Origin: an uncultured Planctomycetota bacterium
GTDB lineage: Bacteria; Planctomycetota; SZUA-567; JAFGNG01
Direction: 5' to 3'
DNA length: 13,401 nucleotides
Assembly: GCA_947311175.1 (NCBI GenBank)
Contig: CAMZKK010000026.1
Coordinates: 1-13,401, forward strand
This document shows, one piece after another, positions 1-6,033 of the stretch (position 1 is its first letter; each line of letters starts with the position of its first letter). Both the position numbers and the translations under genes were made by a program. The notes beneath the pieces are model-generated. The model was not told where the DNA came from. It ran no database searches and was given only the letters and a program-made list of their open reading frames with translations.

Positions 1-511
1 ATGATTTGTGGCATATAGCTTTTTCTTTTAATGATTGCTATGCTAATAATTCCGCCAAGAATAATACAACCGATTGCATAACCAAGAACGCCACAATCAT
101 CTCTCCATGACTTGAAGGTGACGCTTATTATGTCGTGAATTCCGTCAACCGTATAGCCACAAATAACTAAAGGAGATTTTTCTGCAACAGCTTCTGATGA
201 ACCGGGTTATCCTTTCCTGCTAATAATCCCATAAAGCTGGTTTCATCCAAAAATGCTGCTATTGCACATATCGGGATTATGTATGAAATTCGGTTAACAA
301 TGCCGGTAAACTTGATTGGTTTGATGATAATTGCAACTATGGAAAGAATTCCGCCAAACAGCCATAAGATTGCAGAAGCCCATTCTAGAGAACTGTCTTC
401 CGTAACCAATGCTACCCGAGATTCAGTTGACGAATAACTATAAATCACGGTAAAATAAACCGCCATCATTAACAAGGATACCATATATGATATATAAAAT
501 TTCTTAGTCAT
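1..511 (-). pseudogene. Frameshifted multi-pass membrane protein, C-terminus beyond the left edge
   Basis: From ATG at 511-509 the first frame runs 114 codons to a TAG at 169-167. It has membrane segments at about residues 6-25, 43-63 and 72-88, followed by an acidic Asp-Glu pair (89-90). The next minus-strand frame is open from just upstream of that stop all the way to base 1. It reads like the continuation of the same protein: it contains TVDGIHD, then another hydrophobic segment and a basic end (IIKRK). Adding one A to the A5 run (T177-T181 on the + strand) joins the two frames as Q-K-K-S-P-L-V-I. I therefore read this as one gene with a single-base loss, either a real mutation or a homopolymer sequencing error. 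The layout of hydrophobic segments, an acidic pair and a DG-x-HD motif resembles a family of uncharacterised bacterial membrane proteins, but I cannot name a function. There is no strong ribosome site before the ATG. The gene is divergent from the 680 operon. Confidence 0.62.
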
Positions 512-603
512 AAATTATACTCTATAATTATTTTTTTTTAAAATCAAGCTGTTTTTTTAGCTTTAAATTTCTACTAAGGAGTCTTGGTTTATTATCGTTA
601 TCC

Positions 604-631
604 TTGACATTCCTTTATTATATATCAAAAT
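604..631 (+). promoter_or_regulatory. Probable sigma-70-type promoter of the phosphofructokinase operon
   Basis: A perfect -35 box TTGACA lies at 604-609. With 16 bases of spacing it is followed by CAAAAT (626-631, four of six matches to TATAAT). Other AT-rich hexamers nearby, such as TATATA at 631-636, fit the spacing less well. This is the only good -35 box in the 168-base divergent gap between 511 and 680, and it sits about 45 bases before the first gene's ribosome site. The -10 assignment is uncertain. Confidence 0.5.
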
Positions 632-679
632 ATATAAATTATTGTTAGTTATTAATTAATAGATAAATTGGAGGTTATT

Positions 680-1051
680 ATGGGTAAAGTTATTCTTGTT
701 GGGCACTGTGAACATGATAGTGGTAAGATTGTTGATTCTTTATTACGAGCTGGATTTAAGGAATTCAAATCTGCGGATTCTGTTGATGAAGCGGTTGGCT
801 TTTTGGGAAAAGAAGATATTTCTTTGTTTGTTGGCAATCGAGTTATTGGCAGTGATGAAAAGGGGGGAATTGCCCTTGTTGACAAGGTTAAGGGTTGTGA
901 TGAGGGGAAAGATATTCCGATAATGATTCTATCAGGATTTGAAGAGACGCAAAAAGAAGCTGTTGAGCATGGGGCTGTTCAGGGGGTTGGTAAGGCAGTG
1001 ATTGCGAGCGATGAAACAATTAATGAGTTTAAAAAATATGTTGGGAGATAA
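680..1051 (+). CDS. Degenerate response-regulator receiver-like protein
   Basis: This 123-residue protein has the length and strand pattern of a stand-alone CheY-like receiver domain: a hydrophobic VILVG strand at the start, SLFV before the phospho-site position, IPIMILSG, and a late Gly-Lys (K105). The residues that do the chemistry are largely missing. The acidic pair after strand 1 is His-Cys (9-10), and the phospho-accepting Asp position is Gly52/Asn53. The Ser/Thr switch position is Ser85, and Lys105 remains but without the usual following Pro. It is therefore probably a pseudo-receiver that works by protein contact rather than Asp phosphorylation. ATG at 680 is chosen because GGAGG (670-674) lies 5 bases upstream; an in-frame TTG at 668 lies inside that ribosome site region. 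The stop is 3 bases before pfkA, so the two are almost certainly co-transcribed, which suggests a link to glycolytic control (inference). Confidence 0.72.
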   Translation: MGKVILVGHCEHDSGKIVDSLLRAGFKEFKSADSVDEAVGFLGKEDISLFVGNRVIGSDEKGGIALVDKVKGCDEGKDIPIMILSGFEETQKEAVEHGAVQGVGKAVIASDETINEFKKYVGR

Positions 1052-1054
1052 ATA

Positions 1055-2035
1055 ATGGCTAAGAAAGTAAAACGAATTGGAGTGTTAACTTCAGGTGGAG
1101 ATTCGTCTGGAATGAATCCTTGCATTCGAGCGGTTGTCCGAACTGCGATTTATCATGGGCTTGAGGTTTATGGTATTAGACATGGGTATCAGGGATTAAT
1201 TGACGATGATATAAAAAAAATGAATACTCGGAGCGTGTCAAATATTATTTCTCGTGGTGGGACAATCTTAAAGACTGCAAGGTGCCTGGAATTCAAGAAA
1301 AAGTCAGTAAGGAAAAGAGGGATTGCCAATTTAGAAAAACATAAAATTGACGGCTTAGTAGTGATAGGTGGCGACGGCTCTTTTCGGGGTGCTGAGGCAT
1401 TATATGAAGAGGGTGGAATAAAAATTATTGGCTTGCCCGGAACTATTGACAATGATATCGCTGGCACAGATTTTACCATTGGATATGATACTGCGATGAA
1501 TGTTGCGATGGAGGCAATTGATAAGATTCGTGATACTGCCGCCTCGCATGACAGGATTTTCTTTGTCGAGGCGATGGGGAGAAATGCCGGAGCATTGGCT
1601 CTTAGTGCAGGAATTTCCGCAGGTGCAGAAGAGGTTCTTGTTCCTGAGGTTCCTACGGACATTGATGCCCTTGCAAAGAAACTTGAGAATGGAATAAAGA
1701 AAGGGAAAACAAGTTCAATTGTGGTGGTTGCCGAAGGTGATGATGCCGGCAATGCCTTTGTTGTTGCCAAAAAAGTTGAAGAGAAAACAGGGCTAAAATC
1801 ACGAGTTTCAGTTTTGGGTAATATGCAGCGTGGCGGTAGTCCTACTGCATTTGAGAGAATGCTTGCCAGTCGTCTTGGGCTTGCTGCTGTTGAGGGTTTG
1901 TTGGCAGGGCGGAGTGGTGTTATGGCAGGTTTGGTGGCTGGGAAGATAAAATTCTCCAAAATCAAAAAAAGTTCTACTGCCAAAAAGAAAATATCAAAAG
2001 AGTTGCTTAATCTTGATAAAATCTTGTCTATATGA
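1055..2035 (+). CDS. pfkA: ATP-dependent 6-phosphofructokinase
   Basis: The 326-residue protein matches bacterial PfkA in length and motif order, and would phosphorylate fructose 6-phosphate to fructose 1,6-bisphosphate, the committed step of glycolysis. TSGGDSSGMN (12-21) forms the N-terminal nucleotide-binding loop. GGDG (105-108) has the Gly typical of ATP users, where pyrophosphate users usually carry GGDD. TIDND (130-134) carries the catalytic Asp132, and MGR (174-176), Glu227, Arg250 and Arg259 match substrate-binding positions of the E. coli enzyme with a small offset. One change stands out: the position of E. coli His249, in the LGH-x-QRGGSP motif, is Asn256 here. The C-terminus ends in a Lys-rich stretch (about 298-315). 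The gene starts 3 bases after the receiver-like gene and overlaps the next kinase gene by 4 bases. Function is secure by family; allosteric behaviour cannot be read from the sequence. Confidence 0.95.
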   Translation: MAKKVKRIGVLTSGGDSSGMNPCIRAVVRTAIYHGLEVYGIRHGYQGLIDDDIKKMNTRSVSNIISRGGTILKTARCLEFKKKSVRKRGIANLEKHKIDGLVVIGGDGSFRGAEALYEEGGIKIIGLPGTIDNDIAGTDFTIGYDTAMNVAMEAIDKIRDTAASHDRIFFVEAMGRNAGALALSAGISAGAEEVLVPEVPTDIDALAKKLENGIKKGKTSSIVVVAEGDDAGNAFVVAKKVEEKTGLKSRVSVLGNMQRGGSPTAFERMLASRLGLAAVEGLLAGRSGVMAGLVAGKIKFSKIKKSSTAKKKISKELLNLDKILSI

Positions 2036-2979
2036 TTTATTGTGTTGGTCTAAATCCGGCGATTGATAAGGTTTTATTGGTTGACAATTTTACAATTGGC
2101 TCTCATCGAAGGGTTAAGGTGGTGGGGAGATATGCAGCGGGTAAGGCTAGTAATGTTGCTCGAATATTAAGCATTCTGGGGGTGAAGTCATCATTGATGG
2201 GATTTGTTGGACAAAAAGATTATAGGTTTTTTGTTGAAAGTTTTAAAGGTAGTTTGGTAACTCCTCTTTTTTCGCAAGTTGACTTTCCGGTCAGGGTGAA
2301 TACCACCGTAATTGATTCTATATTAAATACTGAAACTCATTTACGAGAAGAAGGTGAAGTTGTAACCAGTAGTGATTATTTGAGATTTGAAAAATATTTA
2401 TTATCAAAAATTAACAAGGGTGATACCGTTGTTTTCTCAGGCTCTATTCCTGTCGGGATAGAGCCAGACTTGTTGTGTGCAACTTTGCAAAAAATTATTG
2501 ATATGGGAATTCGTGTCGGAGGTGATTTTAATGGTAAAATCCTTGAGATAATTAATAATTTACCATTAGATTTCATAAAACCTAATCGTGATGAATTTTC
2601 AAAATTGATAGGGGTAAATATTAATTCACACGATGAACTTGTTGAGCATGCTTTAAGGTTTTTAAATAGTGAAACGAAAATAAAAAAAATTATTTTGTCT
2701 GATGGTCGTTATGGTGCAGGAATATTTACGGCTGATGAGGTGTTTTGGGCAAAAGCAAAATCTTCAATTGAGGTGAAATCTACCGTTGGGGCAGGTGATG
2801 CCTTACTTGCCGGATTTCTTGGTGGTTTAGAACGTAGCGAATTATTAGAGATTAAAGGTATGATAAAAACGGCTGTATCTACCGCATTGAGTTCGATCTG
2901 CTCTTTAGAGGTGGGGGTTGTTAAGCTTGCGGAAATTGCCTTTTTTCGTCAAAATCTTTCAATCTCTCGATTAAAATAA
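2032..2979 (+). CDS. PfkB-family sugar-phosphate kinase (1-phosphofructokinase/FruK-LacC type)
   Basis: This 315-residue ribokinase-fold kinase is of the subgroup that includes 1-phosphofructokinase (FruK), tagatose-6-phosphate kinase (LacC) and PfkB. It starts with the typical NPAIDK (8-13). GKASNVARIL (37-46) occupies the place of the usual GGKG-x-N sugar-binding motif, with AAGK in place of GGKG. GSIP (137-140) and the KPN-x-x-E motif (183-187) follow, then VGAGDALLAGF (252-262) with the anion-hole glycines and the catalytic base Asp256. ATG at 2032 overlaps the pfkA TGA in an ATGA junction, so translation is probably coupled. Two unrelated phosphofructokinase-class enzymes made from one message suggests linked entry of hexose phosphates into glycolysis. 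The substrate (fructose 1-phosphate, fructose 6-phosphate or tagatose 6-phosphate) cannot be decided from the sequence, and no PTS genes are visible. Confidence 0.88.
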   Translation: MIYCVGLNPAIDKVLLVDNFTIGSHRRVKVVGRYAAGKASNVARILSILGVKSSLMGFVGQKDYRFFVESFKGSLVTPLFSQVDFPVRVNTTVIDSILNTETHLREEGEVVTSSDYLRFEKYLLSKINKGDTVVFSGSIPVGIEPDLLCATLQKIIDMGIRVGGDFNGKILEIINNLPLDFIKPNRDEFSKLIGVNINSHDELVEHALRFLNSETKIKKIILSDGRYGAGIFTADEVFWAKAKSSIEVKSTVGAGDALLAGFLGGLERSELLEIKGMIKTAVSTALSSICSLEVGVVKLAEIAFFRQNLSISRLK

Positions 2980-3179
2980 AATATATTCTAAAAATAACCT
3001 TAAGGAAATTTCCACTTTAGACGATTTATTTACTGAAAGCTTTGATGAATTATTAAAATTTACAATAATTATTTAAAGTAAAATGAAATAAATTAAAAGT
3101 TTTCGGTAAAATAATGATATATTAATAATAGTATATTATGTTTTGCTGGTAATTTTTATTTTTTTTGAGAGGAATTGAG
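2980..3179. other. AT-rich intergenic region with two abutting palindromes
   Basis: There is no coding frame here. Two perfect palindromes share two bases: CCTTAAGG (2998-3005) and GGAAATTTCC (3004-3013). They sit about 20-35 bases after the kinase stop and have no U-tract, so they are not an obvious terminator; an operator is possible. The rest is very AT-rich, with several weak -10-like hexamers (for example TATATT at 3132-3137) but no -35 box I would defend. The ribosome site AGAGGA for the next gene lies at 3168-3173. Confidence 0.4.
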
Positions 3180-3524
3180 ATGAAGACTGATTATGTAAAA
3201 GTATTTTTGATGGGTGTTGCAGTTGCAATTTTGGCTGTTATGGCATTTGGCTCTGGTAAATCGGTGAGAAGTGATTTGTTGATGGCTGCTGATAGTAGTG
3301 CATCTGCTGGTGGGTTAATGGTAATGTCGCTGACAGGTGATGTTTTTGTGGTTGTGGATGGAGTTAATCGCCGAATGGCTGTTTATGATTACTCTTCATC
3401 AAAAATCAAGCTTAAGGCAGCAAGAAATATGGAATATGATTTAAAGGTCAATAAAGATCTCTCTAGCAGATCAGGTCTTAACTTTGATTCTGTTCGAAAG
3501 ATGGCGACCAGAAAGAAAAAATAA
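3180..3524 (+). CDS. Small exported or membrane-anchored protein of unknown function
   Basis: This 114-residue protein has a short N-terminal stretch, a hydrophobic segment at about residues 7-24 (signal anchor or signal peptide), a Gly/Ala/Ser-rich linker, and a compact beta-rich region (46-90). It ends in a basic tail (RKKK). The core contains VFVVVDGVNRRMAVYD followed by a Lys-rich strand and A-R-N-x-E-Y-D-L. This alternation of a value-holding strand, an R-x-x-V-Y-D turn and an A-R-x-x-x-Y-D-L end recalls short envelope proteins I associate with planctomycete-like genomes, but I know no function for them. ATG at 3180 follows AGAGGA at a 6-base distance; an in-frame TTG at 3165 lies upstream of that site and is unlikely. 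The gene is 40 bases before the acidic membrane protein gene and probably forms an operon with it. Confidence 0.7.
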   Translation: MKTDYVKVFLMGVAVAILAVMAFGSGKSVRSDLLMAADSSASAGGLMVMSLTGDVFVVVDGVNRRMAVYDYSSSKIKLKAARNMEYDLKVNKDLSSRSGLNFDSVRKMATRKKK

Positions 3525-3564
3525 ATAAATTTTTATAACTTTGGAATATTGAGGAAATATTGTA

Positions 3565-4968
3565 ATGGCGGATAATTTTTTAACTTTTGAGCAGACTATG
3601 GAGAAACTTGGAGTTACCGAAGAGGAACTTTTGAATATGGTAGCGTCTAATGAGCTTCGTGCATTTATGAAAAATAGAGAGATGCATTTTAAAGATGTTG
3701 ATATTTCTGGAGTTACAAAAGATATCGTAGCAGATGCGGTTGTTGAGGAAAAAGAGGCTGTAGATGATGGTTTGCAGATAGATGATGGAGTTTTGGTTAT
3801 TGCAGATGATGAAGATAACGATCTTGCTCCACCTGAGGCAGAAGTTATTACTGAGCAAAAGTCAGCAATTAAGGAAACCGTTATTACAGATGCTGTTGGT
3901 GTAGATAGTGAAGATATTTCCGAGATGCTTGATGATGAGCCAGACTCAGATAATGACTTAATTGTTGAGCCTGACGAGGAGATTATTGAACCAGAGGCAG
4001 TTACAGAAACAAGCGTGGAGGTCGTAATGGGTAACGATACTGAAGACAAAACGATTATTATTGATGATGATATTTCTATCGAAGATGACGAGATAGAGCT
4101 ATCTGTGGAATCTGATAGTGGGGTTGGTCTTGGAACTGAGGAAATAGTTTTTGAAGATGATGACTTGTCTATTGGACTTGAAGATGAAGATGAAATGGTA
4201 ACAGAACAAGTAACGATTGAAGAAGAGGCAATTTCTGTCGATGATGATGAGCTTGCTATTGAAGATGATGTGGTTGCTGCAACAGCTATTATAGACGATG
4301 ATGATATGTCTATTGACGAAGAGCCTGAAGCTATTGGTCGAGGTGGAGCTAAAAGAAGCCAACGCACTTCAGCTAGACGAAGACCTCCTGTTGATTCTTC
4401 GGAAAAAATACCTACAGGAAGTCTGATTTGGGCAATTCCAATCGCGGCTACATTTTTAATCTCTTTGATTCCACTAACTTCTCTTTTTTCTGAGATTTCT
4501 CAAGGATTTTCAATTCAACCTAGTACATATACTGGTGCTGAGATTGATTATAACGCTCCAATTCCAAAATCAGACGGTTTGTTTGTCCCTGAACACCTTG
4601 AACCATTGATTGGGGTTAAGGATGGAGAATTAGATCCTCAAGGTGCTTTAAGTTGGATGGGTGAATTACGTAAAGTAGACAATAAGATGACATTAAAAAA
4701 ATTCGCCGATAAATACGGAACAATTCCTCCCGCTGATTCGACTGAGCCTAGTGCTAAGGATAAGGCAGATGCTGGGGCAGGTGATTCTGGTTCGAATTCG
4801 GAAGACAATAACGATAAGATTGATGATAATGAAAAAAAATCTTCTGCGGATGATGATAAAGATAAGGATTCTGACTCTGTTAAGAAAGACGTAAAAAAAG
4901 ATGGTGATAAAAAGAAGGCTGATGATAAAAAGAAATCATCAGACGACGATGACAAATGGAATTATTAA
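3565..4968 (+). CDS. Acidic single-pass membrane protein with N-terminal helix-turn-helix-like domain
   Basis: This 467-residue protein has four parts. Residues 5-47 look like an excisionase/MerR-type DNA-binding module: LTFEQTMEKLGVTEEELLNM, then a short wing ending in F-K-D-V-D. Residues 55-258 are extremely acidic and carry an imperfect repeat of D-D-D-x-(x)-hydrophobic-(S/A)-I plus more acids, seen at about 167-175, 198-208, 226-235 and 244-253. A basic patch (KRSQRTSARRR, 263-273) precedes a membrane segment (about 286-307), which suggests the N-terminus is cytoplasmic. After a folded-looking stretch (315-390) the protein ends in a Lys/Asp/Ser-rich low-complexity tail. The basic patch followed by a hydrophobic helix favours an inside-N, outside-C topology. 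GAGGA at 3551-3555 supports the ATG. It could be a membrane-tethered DNA or nucleoid contact, or the HTH-like module may bind protein. The function is unknown to me. Confidence 0.75.
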   Translation: MADNFLTFEQTMEKLGVTEEELLNMVASNELRAFMKNREMHFKDVDISGVTKDIVADAVVEEKEAVDDGLQIDDGVLVIADDEDNDLAPPEAEVITEQKSAIKETVITDAVGVDSEDISEMLDDEPDSDNDLIVEPDEEIIEPEAVTETSVEVVMGNDTEDKTIIIDDDISIEDDEIELSVESDSGVGLGTEEIVFEDDDLSIGLEDEDEMVTEQVTIEEEAISVDDDELAIEDDVVAATAIIDDDDMSIDEEPEAIGRGGAKRSQRTSARRRPPVDSSEKIPTGSLIWAIPIAATFLISLIPLTSLFSEISQGFSIQPSTYTGAEIDYNAPIPKSDGLFVPEHLEPLIGVKDGELDPQGALSWMGELRKVDNKMTLKKFADKYGTIPPADSTEPSAKDKADAGAGDSGSNSEDNNDKIDDNEKKSSADDDKDKDSDSVKKDVKKDGDKKKADDKKKSSDDDDKWNY

Positions 4969-4997
4969 AAAACTTTTGTCTTGAAAATAATTTAACA

Positions 4998-5027
4998 ATG
5001 GCAACGAGTTTGATTTATTAGTATAAT
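4998..5027 (+). promoter_or_regulatory. Sigma-70-type promoter of the OmpA-like lipoprotein gene
   Basis: A perfect -10 box TATAAT lies at 5022-5027, with ATGGCA (4998-5003, four of six to TTGACA) at 18-base spacing. Initiation would fall near 5034, at the foot of the hairpin at 5035-5076. There is no terminator between the previous gene's stop (4968) and this site, so read-through from upstream is also possible. Confidence 0.6.
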
Positions 5028-5034
5028 AAGACAG

Positions 5035-5076
5035 TGAAACATATGTGGGTGAAGTTCGCCCGCATATGTAGTTTCA
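5035..5076 (+). other. Long stem-loop at the predicted 5' end of the lipoprotein mRNA
   Basis: Bases 5039-5051 pair with 5057-5069 in an unbroken 13-base-pair stem (two T-G wobbles) around a 5-base loop. TGAA (5035-5038) pairs with TTCA (5073-5076) across a 3-base bulge. The stem begins within a base or two of the start predicted from the TATAAT box at 5022. It is not followed by a U-tract, so it is not a terminator. A stem at the extreme 5' end is a known way of stabilising abundant messages such as E. coli ompA; that role here is inference. Confidence 0.65.
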
Positions 5077-5112
5077 GACGAAAATAAAAAATTGATTAGG
5101 GAGATATTTGAA

Positions 5113-5955
5113 ATGTTAAAAAAATGGGGATTAGCAGTTTTGGTTTCTGGAGTAATGGTGCTTAGTATTGGTTGCGATACTACGCAAGTGACGGAACTTA
5201 AGGCTGAAAATAAAAGATTAAACGCAATCAATATGGAGCATGTCAAAGAAACACGTGCCTTGCTTAAGCAGTTAGAGGCACTTAGGAATAGTGATAGCCT
5301 TAGTCAAGCTGATATTGATGGTTACAATAAACAGATTGACTATCTAAAGAAAAAGTTAGCTTCACGGTCAGGCAGAAATGTATTAACAGACACCCAAAGA
5401 CAAAAACTATTGCAAATTGCTAATGCAATTGGTGGTGAACTTATTGGCAATAGAATTCTTTTGCCAGGTGATTTTCTGTTCTCTTCAGGCTCTTGGTCTA
5501 TTCGTCCAGGTGCAAGAGGAATGTTGAAGGATATGGCAGGCGTTCTTGCTCCTGAAAATTTTGGTTTGATGGTTATGGGACATACCGATAACGAACCAAT
5601 CAAAAAACTCAAGAAAAAAGGCATCAAGTCAAACCGTCATTTATCATTAATGAGATCACTTGCGGTTGTTAATTATTTAGAACGTTACTGCAAGTATCCA
5701 AGAAAACTTATTTATCCAGCAGGGTGGGGTGAGCTTCAACCTGTTGCGAGTAATGCTACCAAGCGAGGTAGAGCGAAAAATCGAAGGGTTGAGATTTTTA
5801 TAGATCCTGATCTTAGTAATTTGATTGTTAGCTCCGCTATTCTTGATGTTGCTCCAGTTGGTGCAGATGTAGGTGGAACAATAATTTCAAATGAGGCTCC
5901 GCCGATGATAGAGGTTGCTCCAGCAAAACATAATAGTGCTAGATGGGAAAAGTAA
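5113..5955 (+). CDS. OmpA/MotB-family peptidoglycan-binding lipoprotein
   Basis: This 280-residue protein probably ties the envelope to peptidoglycan. It has a lipoprotein signal (basic KK, hydrophobic core, then LSIG-Cys21), a heptad-like coiled-coil region (about 24-85), and an OmpA C-terminal domain (about 95-232). Typical markers are MGHTDNEPI (155-163), SNRHLSLMRSLAVV (173-186), AGWGELQPVASN (203-214) and GRAKNRRVEI (219-228), the last being the classic peptidoglycan-contact end. A Pro/Ala-containing tail of about 45 residues follows. Asp at +2 after the lipid Cys is an inner-membrane retention signal in enterics; whether that rule holds here is unknown. ATG at 5113 is preceded by AGGGAG (5098-5103); an in-frame TTG at 5092 would put a charged stretch before the signal peptide and is rejected. 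The gene has its own promoter and a terminator directly after it, so it is probably monocistronic. Confidence 0.88.
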   Translation: MLKKWGLAVLVSGVMVLSIGCDTTQVTELKAENKRLNAINMEHVKETRALLKQLEALRNSDSLSQADIDGYNKQIDYLKKKLASRSGRNVLTDTQRQKLLQIANAIGGELIGNRILLPGDFLFSSGSWSIRPGARGMLKDMAGVLAPENFGLMVMGHTDNEPIKKLKKKGIKSNRHLSLMRSLAVVNYLERYCKYPRKLIYPAGWGELQPVASNATKRGRAKNRRVEIFIDPDLSNLIVSSAILDVAPVGADVGGTIISNEAPPMIEVAPAKHNSARWEK

Positions 5956-5982
5956 AATAATCTTTTGCGTTTTAATTTTGTT

Positions 5983-6016
5983 ACAGCCTCGCTTTTTACT
6001 GCGAGGCTGTTTTTTA
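5983..6016 (+). terminator. Rho-independent terminator after the lipoprotein gene
   Basis: ACAGCCTCGC (5983-5992) pairs perfectly with GCGAGGCTGT (6001-6010) around an 8-base loop and is followed directly by a run of T (6010-6015). This is a textbook intrinsic terminator. It ends only 18 bases before the next gene's ATG. Confidence 0.93.
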
Positions 6017-6033
6017 TGATGGCTATTTAAATT

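Noticed and set aside
668..682. Upstream TTG starts for the genes at 680, 3180, 5113, 8794 and 10494
   Set aside because: In each case an ATG a few codons later is better placed: it has a purine-rich ribosome site at suitable distance, keeps the signal peptide or domain start intact, or (for 8794) does not overlap the previous stop.
1189..1983. Long minus-strand open frame opposite pfkA
   Set aside because: It lies opposite a gene with clear family motifs, its peptide is low-complexity and matches no fold, and it has no ribosome site; a shadow of pfkA codon use.
3728..4335. DNA-level tandem repeat in the acidic protein gene
   Set aside because: The GAT-rich units are imperfect and vary in length; the repetition is at protein level (acidic motif), not a true tandem DNA repeat or CRISPR.
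3471..4367. Minus-strand Ser-rich open frame of almost 300 codons
   Set aside because: It is the complement of the GAT/GAA-rich acidic repeat region of the + strand gene, which has an ATG with a ribosome site, a membrane helix and a folded part.
4999..5014. Sigma-54-like element (TGGCA, then TTTGA at -12 spacing) upstream of the lipoprotein gene
   Set aside because: The -24 half fits but the -12 dinucleotide is GA instead of GC, and a perfect TATAAT sits just downstream; not enough to call a target of the NtrC-type regulator.
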